A stretch of DNA of 64,000 bases, taken from Rehmannia glutinosa (Eukaryota; Streptophyta; Magnoliopsida; Lamiales; Orobanchaceae). The number at the start of each line of letters is the position of its first letter. Within the stretch, counting starts at the first letter, position 1. This document shows positions 37,081 to 48,954 of the stretch, piece by piece. Location: NCBI GenBank assembly GCA_016081115.2, contig JABTTQ020003464.1:124001-188000 (forward strand). The letters run 5' to 3'. The translations under genes were made by a program, and so were the position numbers. The notes under the pieces were generated by a model. It was not told where the DNA came from. It did no database searches and was given only the letters and a program-made list of their open reading frames with translations.

Positions 37081-37740
37081 GAATGCAGAAAACATAAAAC
37101 ATGGATATATATAGGGCACAAATCATGTGCAGGAGAAACAGTGCACGTGTCAACTGCTTTTGCATTGATAAAAATCATTTGGCTGTACATTGTTGGTTCA
37201 TGGTTGGAGCAAGAATTAAATAGGGTTCATATTCCAATGTGTGACCAATGATTTTTTTCTTTGCTCTTTTTCCCTTATAATAATATTCTTTCGATGTATA
37301 TATATTTGTACACCAAAATTCTTTCTTCTCGTTTTTTTGTTCAATCATGAAAAACGAACCAAACTATTATATATAATCAATTTGAGTCTCCACATCAATT
37401 ATTAAAAACTCTTTTGAGCTCAACTCGTTAATATAATAAATTAAACTCGACCGAACTCTTCTTTCAACTATATGTGAAGCTTAACTAGAGTTTGCTTCGA
37501 TCGTGAAAATATAATGAAATATTTGTAGAAAAGTTAAGCTACTCGAGTTCGATTTGCCTTTGCCGCCTAAAACTCGTGTAAAATTGACTCGATTAATAAT
37601 TAAACTAAACTCAAATACAATTTTTAAAATTTGATAAAAGTTGAGCTTCAACAATATCATGCTCGATGTAATTAAATCGTTTTCAAACAATTTTCACAAT
37701 TCAAGATAACTAGAGCCACTTAGACTAATGTTCCCAATAC
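37081..37740. other. Stretch with degenerate ctcgaactc-type repeats
   Basis: From about 37390 the sequence holds many variants of ctcgaac, gagctcaac and actcgag (for example 37425, 37450, 37547, 37575), a pattern seen in decayed plant DNA transposons. No gene was seen. Confidence 0.4.
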
Positions 37741-37747
37741 CACAGTA

Positions 37748-37976
37748 GATTAAGATTTCATATTTCACTTCCGTGTTTCACTCCATATCCAATTACATTG
37801 GATGAAGAATATGTATACAAGATGATATCATAATTATAAACACGTCTTTCATCTAATATATGGAATGAGACGTGGAATAATTAGAAAAATGGAACATGAG
37901 ATCTCATCTCGAGTGGATTGAGATTTGAGTTCCACTTCCCTGTTCCACATATTCCATTGCAACGGACGAGAATATA
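37748..37976. repeat. Direct repeat pair, about 57 bp each
   Basis: 37748-37809 and 37919-37974 share cacttcc-tgtt-cac and attccattgcaa/gga-gagaatat in the same order. An inverted form (tggaatgagacgtggaat) lies between at about 37861. Probably the remnant of a MITE-type element. Confidence 0.5.
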
Positions 37977-38435
37977 CTAATTAAACAAAATATCGACTTT
38001 TGCAAGGAAAAAAATAAAATATTAAAATGATGGCTATATATATTCACCTGGACCTAAATTCACAGAATGATGTGTAAAGTCCAGACATATATAAAACAAA
38101 TCACAATGACATAATATTCTCTGCTAAGAGGCCAGAAATCCAGTTTTAAAACTTAATTTGAAGTTATTTAGTTCCTAAAATTAGCGCCATCAGATGATTA
38201 AGCACGTTGACTGCACATGCATTTATATTCGTCGTGCAAACCGTACATCCCAACATGAAAAATAATTAACGGAGCAATGCAATGGATGTTCCATGCTCCA
38301 TGTGAGAGGCACTGAAATGGCAATTACTCGGCAACAACTTTATAATTGAAATAATTCAAATGTTTGAAAGAAAATATATCTAAGGTCTAAAAGGACTTGA
38401 TCACCCCCAAGTTTTGGCACATTAATTAAAAATAG

Positions 38436-38703
38436 GGATAATTACGAAAATCCCCTAAAGTTTGGACAAATTACAAAAGACCAAGAGATTTTTGAAAATT
38501 ACAAAAAAAAAACCGTTTGAGGTTCGGTATTGTCTTAACTTTAAGGGTGTAACTATAAGATTTTGGTAAACGTAATGCTTTTGCATTTGAAGTGGGAAAA
38601 TGTAAGATGGATCAAACCTAAAGGTTTTTTTTTAATTTCTAAAAATATCCTGGGGGACTTTTTGTAATTAGCCCGAACCTCATGATTTTTTCTATAATTA
38701 TCT
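38436..38703. mobile_element. MITE-like inverted-repeat element, about 268 bp
   Basis: The first 47 bases (GGATAATTACGAAAA... and ...AAATTACAAAAGACC) match the reverse complement of the last 50 (AGATAATTATAGAAAA... and ...TAATTACAAAAAGTCC), imperfectly. Flanks ttaaaaata and ttaaaaagta may be a worn 9-bp duplication, which would fit a Mutator-like MITE. Confidence 0.6.
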
Positions 38704-38828
38704 TAAAAAGTATGTTGAAAATGTGCCTCGAGTGGATGCGAAATTAAAAGACATGAAAATTTGTTAAAAATACGGAATGGGAAAAAGATAGCTTATCTAA
38801 AATGTGGAAGTCCGACAACAATAATCAA

Positions 38829-38935
38829 GGGTAAATTACAAAAAAGAAAAAAATTACATTAAGGTTTAGCCTAATTATAGAAAAATCCACTTATCTTTTT
38901 GAATTACAAATACATCCCTTAAAATATTATAAACA
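38829..38935. mobile_element. Fragment related to the MITE at 38436
   Basis: Contains gggtaaattacaaaaaag, taattatagaaaaatcc and gaattacaaatac, the same short motifs as the inverted repeats of the element just to the left. A partial copy. Confidence 0.4.
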
Positions 38936-38966
38936 TCTTACATCTCCCTCAATTAGAATAATGACA

Positions 38967-39782
38967 ATGAGTGTTGGAAAAAATGGATGGTGTGTATCAA
39001 ATGGCCGAAAATAAATCGCGTAGAGTAACATAAATCGAAACGACGAGGCAAGAGTTGGACTCTTTCTCTTTAAGACGAGATTGCCGCTCACGGTGCTTAC
39101 GGAATACGGCAATCGTCTCCCAAGATACAACGACGGACTACTTACGATAGTTGCACTACAAATCGCAAGTACAACGAACACTATGATGCTCTTAAACTCT
39201 CTTTGACAAAGTTATGCAAAATTGAAGTAAAATTCGAAATCGATGTGTGGAAATGAATTCTGGGGGCTGGTTTATATAGAGCTCCTGGTGCCTCTTCAGA
39301 CTGGGTGCAACCCCTGGTCCGGATCAGTCTTGACTGTCAGATCGCGCCATGTGGTTAACAATCGCGATCGATGGTCCGATCACATCCGCTAAAGGAACAC
39401 ACCCTTTGGTATACACCATTGCACACCGACAGACGTGTCGATCACGGTTCTGTCGCCGAACAGACGCGATCCAATCGGGCCGCCACGTGTCGCCACGGAC
39501 GATTCTCGCTAAGTCATCGCCACTGAGCCGCCCGCCATGTCACCGAGCCACTGGACTGAACCCTGGTTCGATTTTCCAAAACTTTAAGGCTCCTCAAAGC
39601 TCCTCGCGACGATGCGTAAGTGCAAAGTGCGCCTTTAAAGCGCCAATGCGACTATGTGCGCGGCCCAGCCTGGGGCTCAGCTCCGGCTGGACGGTGTTCG
39701 CACCGTCCTCGTGTTTTTGAGCTAGCCAAAGGCTAGTCAAAATTGACTTGGTCCACTAGGGTGTACCATAAGGAGTTCCACA
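38967..39782. repeat. Probable solo LTR, about 816 bp
   Basis: The stretch is GC-richer than its surroundings from 39270, contains a TATA-like tttatatag at about 39270-39279, ends in CCACA and begins near TGAGTGTTGG. The 5-mer TGACA lies on both sides (38962-38966 and 39783-39787). The first base after the left copy (A) does not fit the TG...CA rule exactly. No partner LTR is in the window. Confidence 0.55.
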
Positions 39783-39842
39783 TGACACTACAAGAAAAAC
39801 GCTATACAAAACGAATTTTATCTGTTTGTCTATTAAGCATAC

Positions 39843-40290
39843 AAACCGTTGTGTATGAAGGCGTTGCGAAAGATGTACCACAACGCAATCTGTTAAAACC
39901 CCATTGTTTTGCCATCAACTACAACGGTTTATAACCATTGTGTTATAGGATAAACGACAACCGTTAAGACCGTTGTCACTGACAATAAATACAATGGTTT
40001 CTAACCGTTGTGGTTATGACAAACGACAATGGTTAGAAACCGTTGCACATTTGTTGTCGTGTTGACATATACAACGGGTTAAAACCGTTATTGTTTTGCT
40101 TATTTTTTTACAACACCTCCATCTACAACGGTTCATTTTGTAAAGGACAACGTGTAACACCGTTGTCGTTTTGGTCAAAGAAAACGGTTGCAAATTGTTG
40201 TGATTGTTTGGTTTCACTATGGTTTTTAGCCGTTGTCGCTTTATGTGAATTGTTGTGTTTGTTTGGTTTCACAATGGTTTTTGAAATCGA
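39843..40290. repeat. CACTA 1 subterminal palindromic repeats
   Basis: At least eight units of the form acaa(c/t)ggtt...aacc(g/a)ttgt occur, for example at 39918, 39957, 39991, 40025, 40069, 40125 and 40186. Each is a short hairpin with arms near 9 bp. In CACTA elements such repeats bind the transposase. Confidence 0.75.
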
Positions 40291-40667
40291 AGTCTATATG
40301 CTTCTTATTATTGGTATCTTTCATAACTATTTTAAATTAATTGTCTTTTCTATTTGTCATAATTGTTGCATATGTATAGCTTGATTTATTATTTATATAT
40401 AATTCATATTATCCTGTTACAATCGCAATTTAAACTTACAAAACTAAATTAAACCATCAAATTCACCTAACAAGACTTCAAATTGATTAATATATAATGT
40501 CTAAAAGCAACAAATATATATCAACAAATTAAATGTACCTAACATCAAGAGTTGCAAATTAATTAACATCAAGCGAAAAATAAAATCTAGAGTTAGAATA
40601 TCAAGCAAAAAGTATTGCTTCTTCATAATCTGCTCAACATCAAGACACTACAACAAACACGCTAATA

Positions 40668-41060
40668 GACATCGGTTCCTAACCGATGTCTAATGAAGAA
40701 AGATGTTGAACCCACTGTTGTTAAAGTTGGGTTTTCAACATCGGTCCCACCGATGTCAATAAGCGAAACAACATCGGTGAATAACTGATGTTGATTTTGA
40801 AAAATAAGTGATGTTAAAGCCCATGTGTAAAGTGCGAACTATTTAACAACGGTTTTTGACTGACGTTGTTTTTTTAACAACATCGTTTTATAACATCAGT
40901 TTTGAACCGATGTTGATTCTTGAAACTACAACGGCTTATAAGTGTTGTTTCGGTTTGGTTAGTTATTAAAATGACATCGGTTTCGTAAGCGATGTATATA
41001 TTAGAGAAAACTGTTGTCGTTATGTGTTAAACACATCACTTTATAAGAGATGTTTGTTTT
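40668..41060. repeat. CACTA 2 left subterminal palindromes
   Basis: The first is a perfect hairpin at 40668-40690 with arms GACATCGGTT and AACCGATGTC and loop CCT. Worn units follow at about 40738, 40770, 40850, 40900 and 40975. Confidence 0.75.
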
Positions 41061-42119
41061 TAAAACTGATTTTATTTTTCTTAACAATATTGTGTTTTTT
41101 CACCCTCTAATTAACGACAATAGTACGAATATTCACAAATCTAAATCAACCAACAATTAATTACAATCAAAATTAATAAACATAACATGCATTTAGCCAT
41201 CCATTCAAAATGTGTACAACGAGTATACGTAAAGGCCAAAATGTGGCTATACAAACGAGTACTTAAAAGCCAAAATGTGGCAACATCCTCACACTTCCCA
41301 ATTTGTCAATTTACAATGCATTCCTTATTAGTAAAGTTTTAACAAAATCAAGTGCTAGTGGAAATGAAACGACACATTGTAAAACATTTTTCCACCCCTC
41401 GTACAGAAAACATCCTTCGACCCTGTGGTACAAGCTTAAGACCCTGGTTACCTAAACAAATATCCAGATTGCCCTCCATCGCCGGCAAGATAGTTAAGCA
41501 GAAGCAGTAACATACTCCAACTACAGAGCAAACCCGAAAGAAATTGATCCTGCAATGATATTTCACATGGAATAAAAATTACATACTGAACTGCACAGTA
41601 GCACATGCCTAAATACATGTTTTAATATTCTCAGAATATATTCCTAGATCAAAAATTTTTGTTTCCTACATGTAAAGAATCACTCCCTTCCATTTTGGAA
41701 TACACCGAGCACCATAAGCTTAAGAGGTATAACAGTGTAGAATAAGTTTCAGAAAAAAAGATAACAAAGGTCATTTGCCAGTACCCACCAAGACATTCGA
41801 ATTACACCATGTTAACATATTCTCAGTACCTCCATTTCAACAAAATTAAAGAAAATGAACTTTTCCATTTATTCAAACAAAATATGCAAAAATTAAACCT
41901 ACATCCCTACTGCAATATATTCCCAAGAAATTGATTGTATCAAGAGCTACCCATAAAAATACTCAAGTCAAGGGAGATAATTGAAAAGAAACACGGACGA
42001 TAGAAAGAAAGGTTTCAATATGATAGCCTTTAGTATACAGTATTTACCTTTCCATCTTCAACCGCTGAGTTTTGATGAGTTATTTTATAAACGCACGGCA
42101 TAATGTGGAGATACAGGGC

Positions 42120-44320
42120 TCGGAAAAGTTGAAGGTAGCTTCTTCACAAACGGATGCTCCAATAGTTGAGCGGTAGTAGGGCGTCGTCTGGGTTCACTTG
42201 CAGGCATTTGAGGATAAAATGCTGAGCATCTCTTGATAAGGTGTTAGTTATGGGGGCAGTTCACCCCTGCCAATTCGAACAATGCTTGCATCTGTTACAA
42301 ACAAAAAATTATTCTTACAACACCATTTACACCCGTTGGGATGTGACAGAACAGGACTTTGAAAACATTCTAAGGTTAAAATACAGAAACGGAGACACTG
42401 AAATCTTAAATTGCTCAAACATAATTAAAATGTCTGCATGATATCTTAAATTACTCAAACATAATTAAACGAAGAGCAACAAAATGCATCAAAAGGTCTA
42501 TGGTGATAAAGAAACAGAGCTAATAGTAGAAAAGAGCTACTTCATTGTGCATCTCGGAGAGAGACAGCAGTAATGATATCCCCCACTAAACCAGGAATAA
42601 TTAAATATGCAATCTTAGTACCTATCAGAGTGACCAATAGGCTTCAGTCACAAAAAAGTTCTTCCACAAATCAGTCAAGCATTTAAATTATCGTAACCTA
42701 ATATTGAGTGGGAAAATAGAAGGCAAAAATTCTCGCTTAACTTATCACAGAACATGTCATACCCCTTCCAAGTGAGAGTAAGGAATTTGACCAGTTGACA
42801 TTTCCAACACAGTGCACCCAAGGCTCCATATATCAGCAGCACGACCATAGTCATGGTTCCTTCGGTTCACAACCTAGTAGGATACCAAGTGTCATGTTTT
42901 CAGATCAGGCAACTTTTATGGATCATATGCCATCACGTAAATGAACAAGAAAATAACAATGACAACAATTTTTGCAAATTTGACATAGCGCAACTCAAAG
43001 TCCAATACAAATGATATCCTTCATTACCCATCTCAAATTAGTCCTACTTATTCATACTTCAAACTGGGGAAGCTAACAACTAGCTAAAAAGGTTTAGTTT
43101 ATTTTAAGATCATCATAAATATGAGGAAACGGTCAAAAATAATTTTATTTTTTCTCAGGCTGGGGTGGAAGCCAAACAAGCTGCACCATCATCAAGTGTT
43201 AAAAAATGGTGCAATAAGAAAGTAAATTTAACTAGTTACGGAGCAGGCATAATCGCTAGTTCATGGTTAGCAAAATTGCAGTTTTTATGCGGTTATAATG
43301 ACCAAGTAGGTCTCAATTTTTTATTTTTCTTGAATGTATGGTAATCAAGATGAAGCTAGGAAAGACACCTCTGGGGCCATCCAAAATGGTGTCCCTTTGC
43401 AAGATTTGATGTCATTCAATTTAGTTGCCTGGGAAAACACGTGAAAGAAGCTTTTTAAGAATCCAAAAATGCATTCGAAGAAGGCAACAATCATATTCTT
43501 CGCCCAGAAACCACCTTCGCCGATCCAAAATCCGCCAGTTTCACAGAACCACTTACATCCACCAATATATTGGCGCATTTGATATCCCTTGATAAACAGA
43601 AAAAAGAGAGTTATGCAAAAGTATGGAAACTTTTAAAAATAATATGTCTCTAATTTTTGTGTTTTTCAAAAATATTCTGCCCGAGTCTCAGAACCTTGCA
43701 GAACTCCCTGAATTGTAGGTTTATATCAAATTATCCAACATCATACTAACTTTGTGTTAAAAAGATCCAAAACTCTCTAGGGCAGTAGAAAGAGAAAAGA
43801 AATCAAGTTATTGCTATTATAGGAAACAAACTATTCGAGAAATCAGTAAACCCATTCCACATGCATAAGCTAGACTTCTAACAAAGAAATTCAAATATAG
43901 GGAGTCCCTCAAGAAAACAAAAACAATTACTGATAATGATCACAAAAACCTGAAGAATAAGATGAGTTGAGGCTCCTGTGGACCACATTTCGGCAATGCA
44001 AATAATTCATCCCACTTAAAATCTGCCTTGTGTATGCAGAGACTTGGGAGTCCCGAAGCTGATATTTTTGGTAGAGTCTTGCAAATGAACCTTTTATTAC
44101 AAGCTCAAGGAAAATGTATAGTTTTGCATCATCCTGGAAAAAAATAATATGTTTCACTGTAAGAATTAAAGAGAAATATGAAATCCTCGAAGCAGTCAGA
44201 GAACAAGAATGTCGATATATGGAGACATTTCCTTAAGAGGCTAATAGCATACTTTATCAGTGCCCAAGTAGCGAACGATGTTCTCGTATCGAAACTGTCT
44301 TAGAAGAGATATCTCCTGAA
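42120..44320 (-). pseudogene. Captured MAPKKK (MEKK1-like) kinase fragment with introns
   Basis: Six exon-like blocks on minus rebuild most of a kinase domain in order: EISLLRQFRYENIVRYLGTDK (44253-44317), AKLYIFLELVIKGS with YQKYQLRDSQVSAYTRQIL (43975-44135), RDIKCANILVDVSGS and KLADFGSAK (43480-43605), KLNDIKSCKGTPFWMAPEV (43362-43435), YGRAADIWSLGCTVLEMSTG (42770-42875), and AQHFILKCLQVNP with TTAQLLEHPFVKKLPSTFP (42125-42240). The HRD Asp, the DFG motif and APE are kept. The glycine loop and the catalytic Lys of the N-lobe are absent, and frameshifts occur near 42260 and 43990. Introns are retained, so the gene was taken up as DNA. The wording of the motifs is closest to plant MEKK1-type MAPKKKs. 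It is not a working kinase. Confidence 0.85.
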
Positions 44321-45519
44321 TAATTCATGTCATATACATGGATTTTTCCAAGCAGTGGATGACAAACACAAATATGCAGTTATTATCATGTACATGTATA
44401 TCATATAAAATGATAATAATCAGTACAAAATAATCTGAGGAAGATAAGTGAAGCTGCCCTTGTATAAAATGATATACATGTATATCCTTGTGAAATTATG
44501 TGCCCAATCTCTACTCTAGTAAGTTGGAAAAAAGTTCAAGAGACATAGACAAGTTAAAAGACGTATATTTTATGAATATTTACTGATGCACATTGCTCTA
44601 GCCAAACTCGGACTCTAAAAATGTAATATGGCTATCTTGGTGGCAGATGAAAGGAGCGCAGATCAGGCTATTTGCAACTCTGTTACAAGAGTTAGAGCTT
44701 GAGGCAACTACCTGGGTTATATCCAAGAGTGAGATATTATGATGGATGTTAATACATATTTCTTTCCTATTTGTTGAAATACAAAGGATATTGTAATATC
44801 TGGGTGTACACAGACTTTTGTCAAAGATGTACATGATTGAATATTATCTCTACAATGGTGATCCTTATACTGTTGATTAGATAAGGAATGTGCATGCAGA
44901 TGTGGTATAAGAGGATAAATACACGTAAAGGATTGTATACTAAATGTGCACTAGCAGAAAAACCCACAAGTGGCAGCGTTTAGAAGCAAATTGATCAAGC
45001 ATAAATACCAGGAAACAACAAAGCTGATACCAGGTGATGGCTGTACTTTCCAATGATAATATTCATAGACGACACAAATTACTAGAGTAGAGATTGGGCA
45101 CATAATATGCAGTGGATGACAAAAACAAATTGTATATCATTTTATACAAGCTGCAAGCATCCAAACACAAATTATTATCCAAATTTAGAAACCAAAACCA
45201 ACAAGAAACTTCATTCCACTAACTGATATAGTAAATATATTCATGCATGACAAATATGCAACAAGGGAAGAATTACAAACATTTCCAAACTATCCTAACA
45301 AATTCCTGAAAATTTTTACACAACACAATTCCTTTAAGTATAAATTTCCACACAAAACACAAAATCCTGAAACAAACTAAGGAAAAAGAACAAGGCTTTC
45401 ATTTTTGCCTTTCCCCTTCTTTAAAACCTCAAAGATAAAATCTAAAACACAACTCACAAACCAAAACTGATTCAAAAAACCACAACAAAAATTTCTCTAT
45501 CTGATTTGAACTAAAGATT
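44321..45519. other. CACTA 2 interior without a recognised gene
   Basis: AT-rich. It contains a near-repeat of the tail of the kinase region (cactagagtagagattgggcacataat at about 45080 resembles 44497-44520 in inverted order). I see no kinase N-lobe here. Confidence 0.4.
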
Positions 45520-45830
45520 TCTCATTTCCTAAGAACAAGAATTACGAATCCACCAAACTCTAATACTTTTATCAAGAATCCCACTATGCAGCAAAAACCA
45601 CCCCCAACTCTAACAGGTGAAGCTTGAAAACACTTGATTGGTCCTTCATATCTCTTAATCACCATATGTCTAAATAGCCCACCATTAATTTCCCTTCTCC
45701 ACACACAAATACTTGCATCTGCTAATCCACTGCACAAAAACTGATCCCCCATTAAACACATACACAAAACAACCATTTTATGTGCTTTCACCTCACAAAT
45801 CTTCATCCAACTATACTTCAGGGTACACCA
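45520..45830 (-). pseudogene. Captured WD40-repeat protein fragment
   Basis: Minus reading gives VKAHKMVVLCMCLMGDQFLC, SGLADASICVWRREINGG and then YEGPIKCFQASPVRVGGGF. After a one-base shift come LHSGILDKSIRVWW, the last WD40 blades and the C-terminal end. The pattern resembles plant Transducin/WD40 proteins of the JINGUBANG-like group. Only about 100 codons are present, so it cannot form a propeller. It lies 1.2 kb upstream (on minus) of the kinase fragment. Confidence 0.8.
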
Positions 45831-47059
45831 TTAAACTGCTGTTTTCTCCACCAGAAATTTTAGTTGTTTCTGCTAGGCACTATCTGTTATTTTAGCTATC
45901 AAATAATGTCCTAAGTCATTGTCTGAGACAGAATTCTTTGGCTGGGAAGCAGTTGTAAGCAGTTTACTTTGTAACAACCTATCAGGATAACAACATTTGG
46001 TCAACCAAGCTATTTTCCATACTTTTTGGTTTATATAAATTGTAAGAGACAGTAGTTAGTAAGAGCTCATAGGTAATTTATAGATTTTATTGGAGTGTCC
46101 CTCATTTGCATGTGTAGTAATAATTTGTTGAAGGATTGGAAAAAGGTAATATTGTTAATTGTTAACTAGTTTGCTAGCTATCAGCTAGCTAGCTTCTATG
46201 TTTCAAATTATATCACTTTCTAATTATATAAATTTAGAACTCAGTTGTTACAAAATCAATGCCGCAATATCACAGAAACAAATAAAGTACTTACAACACC
46301 TAAGTGCCTAGATCAAGTCAATAAAAAAATTTGGCCCTGCGTGCATATACATATAGATATATATACAAGTGTATATATGGGTGAGTCAATTCTCAACAAA
46401 AATTCTCAATACTCATATTTTCCCAGCATTTATCGGATGCTCATACATTACAACACTGGTCAATGGATAGACCAACCATTTAACCACGATTTCCTACATG
46501 TTCACGAAAAATTTATGACATTCCTTGACAAGGGTAACAAAATCAGCAAACTCTTTGTTAGGCAACCACGAAACACATGTGAGCCATTCGTTTCTATTCT
46601 ACTTGTATGATGGATTATATGAATCCTAAAATCTTTGGTGGTGTGGTTCGAACTAAACACCCTGTTTTAGATTAGAAAGCAGTGAGTGAAAAAATGATCT
46701 CACATAGATAATATGTTCAAAGAATGCAAGCAACATACACATGTTGGTGTTTCGACCTAAACAAAGATGCAAACTAAAAGCCAGGGATCCATCCGTTCGT
46801 GGAAAAGTTGTTAAACATAATAGTCATGAATCGATGACTTGGGACGAGCTATCTCTAGTTCCAAACCAAAAAGACAATGATCTAAGCATAAATTGCAAGG
46901 TACAAGAACTAAATCAAATTAAGGGTTTGGATACATGAATCAATATTTAAATAGCGATTGCCAAGAATCGGGCTTGAATAAGATACAACTCGAAGAATTA
47001 TGTTCAACACGGATAATATGTTAGCATGGTGATAGAAATATCCTCCCCAACAAAGCCGA
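45831..47059. other. CACTA 2 interior, unidentified open frames
   Basis: Open frames on plus at 46245-46610 (121 codons) and 46741-46938 have no motif I recognise. They may be untranslated or intron parts of captured genes. Confidence 0.35.
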
Positions 47060-47290
47060 TGAATGGAGAGAAAAATGAGACCACAAAAAGAGGTAGCCCT
47101 AAATTGTCCAAGATGCCACTCAACAAACACCAAATTATGTTACTACAACAATTACTACTACAAAATTGGTTTATATTTTGTACATAGCCAATCTGTAATG
47201 GAAGAGAGGAGTACATGTTTGAAAGAAAAGAATAAAGGTGGTAACAAGAGAACCCTAGAACCAAACTTATTAAAGCATTTAATTCCCACC
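47060..47290 (+). pseudogene. Captured Dof zinc-finger fragment
   Basis: Plus reading gives MERKMRPQKEVALNCPRCHS followed by TNTKLCYYNNY, the first half of the plant-specific Dof DNA-binding domain with the first two zinc Cys and the CYYNNY box. The second half is worn: YF is kept, but the following CKxCxRYW region has lost its Cys and Trp. A weak GGNKR tail resembles the GGGxRKNKR end of the domain. It is on the opposite strand to the kinase and WD40 fragments and just inside the right terminus. Confidence 0.75.
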
Positions 47291-47744
47291 ATAAAGATGT
47301 TTGTCCGAGATAACAAAACCCAACTTCATGAATCAATACGAAGCAGGCATATCGAAAGATCAACAATCGGTTAGTTGTGATTGTATCACGAAATTAAAAT
47401 TGAATGACCCTAATCAAGTTAAGGCGGTGATAGAATTACGGAGAGAAATTAGAATTAGCCTCACCTTGTAAGGTTGGAGCCGGAGCAGAGAGTGTGCGAG
47501 AGAGCTTTGCGAGAGAGCTCCGCTTTCTGAGAGAATGACAAAGTGGAGACGACGTGTGAGAGAAGGGTTAAGTAAAAATAATTAATTTTAAGATAATAAT
47601 TAGGTTTTGTTTAATATAAATTGGGCAACAAAAAAAAGATAATTACATTAAAGTGTGATTTATGTATTAGTCGTCTTTTGCAACCAAAAAAGGTAGACCG
47701 CATTTTTAATTTATTTTTAAGAAAAAAAAAGAAAAAGCCAATCA

Positions 47745-47990
47745 ACATCGGTTACATAAAAACGTTGTCTACGTTTGACGTTAAAAGATAAATAGACATC
47801 GTCCACCAAAACCGCCGCACAACTCGATGTATATTCTATTAATATAACACATCGTTTTATACATTGGTGTAGTATAACCGATGTCTATTAGCGGAAAACC
47901 CGCTCATATACATCGGTTTCTGACAAACCGATGTTAAAACACATTAGACAACAGAACTATCAGGAAATTGATGTCTTTTTGGTGATGTCT
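47745..47990. repeat. CACTA 2 right subterminal palindromes
   Basis: Units with catcggtt, accgatgt and aaccgatgtt, for example at 47744, 47876 and 47910-47936. They match the left side in sequence. Confidence 0.7.
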
Positions 47991-48954
47991 ATTCGTATTT
48001 TTCTTGTAGTGCGCAAATGTTGCTTCTTCAAAATTCCTTTCCATCCGACACTTTCATAAAATTCAACTACATGTACACAACAAAATATATATGCATTAGC
48101 ATAATATTAAGTGAACCCAAAATTTAGAAATTAAATATGATCGTGCACCAATTAAAAAAATGCTTTTGGCTTATATAAAGAAAATATTTGGACTAGTATG
48201 TACAAAAGTTTAACTAGCATGCCAATCAGCGAATCTGCCTATGATCAGCAACAATTCAAGTCCGGATCTCCAAAATGATTGATTTTCCAATGACTTAAAA
48301 CTCTAACCATATCTCAAGCTTAAGCAGGCTCATTGGGAACAAAACTATGGATGGATGGTGAAAAAAATAGACCAACTCTTAAAACTTGAAAGCGGGGGAT
48401 GGGCAAGTCGGGGTTAATGTAAGAAATTTTCTATTCAACACCCCATTAGCAATTTAGAAAGAAACCAAGAATAAAATATCCCAATCATACAAGAATTTCA
48501 CCTACCCTTGTAACCTCCGAAGTAATGGTTCATCATTGAGATGCTATCCACCTCATTTGCTAAATACCAAGCAATGATAACTATCACAAATGTTATTGCA
48601 TCTCAAATTCATGGAAAATAACACATTATTTCGGATAAATAGAGCTAAACCGACGGGAACCAAAAACATGTTTGGTTTTCCATCCACACGTTGTCTTAAA
48701 CCCTGACCAACAAAAGCAAACACAAAGAACAAAAACGCATGAGATGTTTAAAAATTCTAAGACTAGCACAAAAACATAGCTTAAAGAAAATTGCACAAAA
48801 ACTATTGTATTAAGATTTGGAACCATTTAAAATAAAACTAGCTTACCTAATTGCACATCAAAAATAACCATGAAATGTCATCGTCAAAATTCAAAATGCT
48901 TATACATAATATTCTTCCAGTTTTAACCCACTTGAAAAAAATAAAAATAACCCT

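Larger units (their letters stand above)
40646..48011. mobile_element. CACTA transposon 2 carrying host gene fragments
   Basis: Left end CACTACAACAAACACG with AATAGACATC at about 40664; right end, on minus from 48011, CACTACAAGAAAAATACG, also with AATAGACATC. The inverted repeat is about 27 bp with a few mismatches. Both ends carry palindromes built on acatcggt/accgatgt (40668-41050 and 47745-47990). The 3-bp flanks differ (AGA and CGC), so the duplication is lost or one end has changed. No transposase was seen. Inside are fragments of a MAPKKK kinase, a WD40 protein and a Dof factor. It is therefore a non-autonomous, gene-capturing element of 7.4 kb. Confidence 0.75.

Noticed and set aside
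39349..39720. Open frame of 123 codons on plus in the GC-rich block
   Set aside because: It lies inside the probable solo LTR and has no recognisable domain; GC-rich DNA lacks stops by chance.
44598..44834. Minus-strand open frame that might be an RNase H-like fragment (SSNSCNRVANSL)
   Set aside because: Only a faint similarity to the end of plant RVT_3-type RNase H, no catalytic residues visible, and it lies between captured kinase and WD40 fragments.
40643..48014. 3-bp target duplication for CACTA 2
   Set aside because: Flanks AGA and CGC differ; only the inverted repeats and shared palindromes support the pairing.
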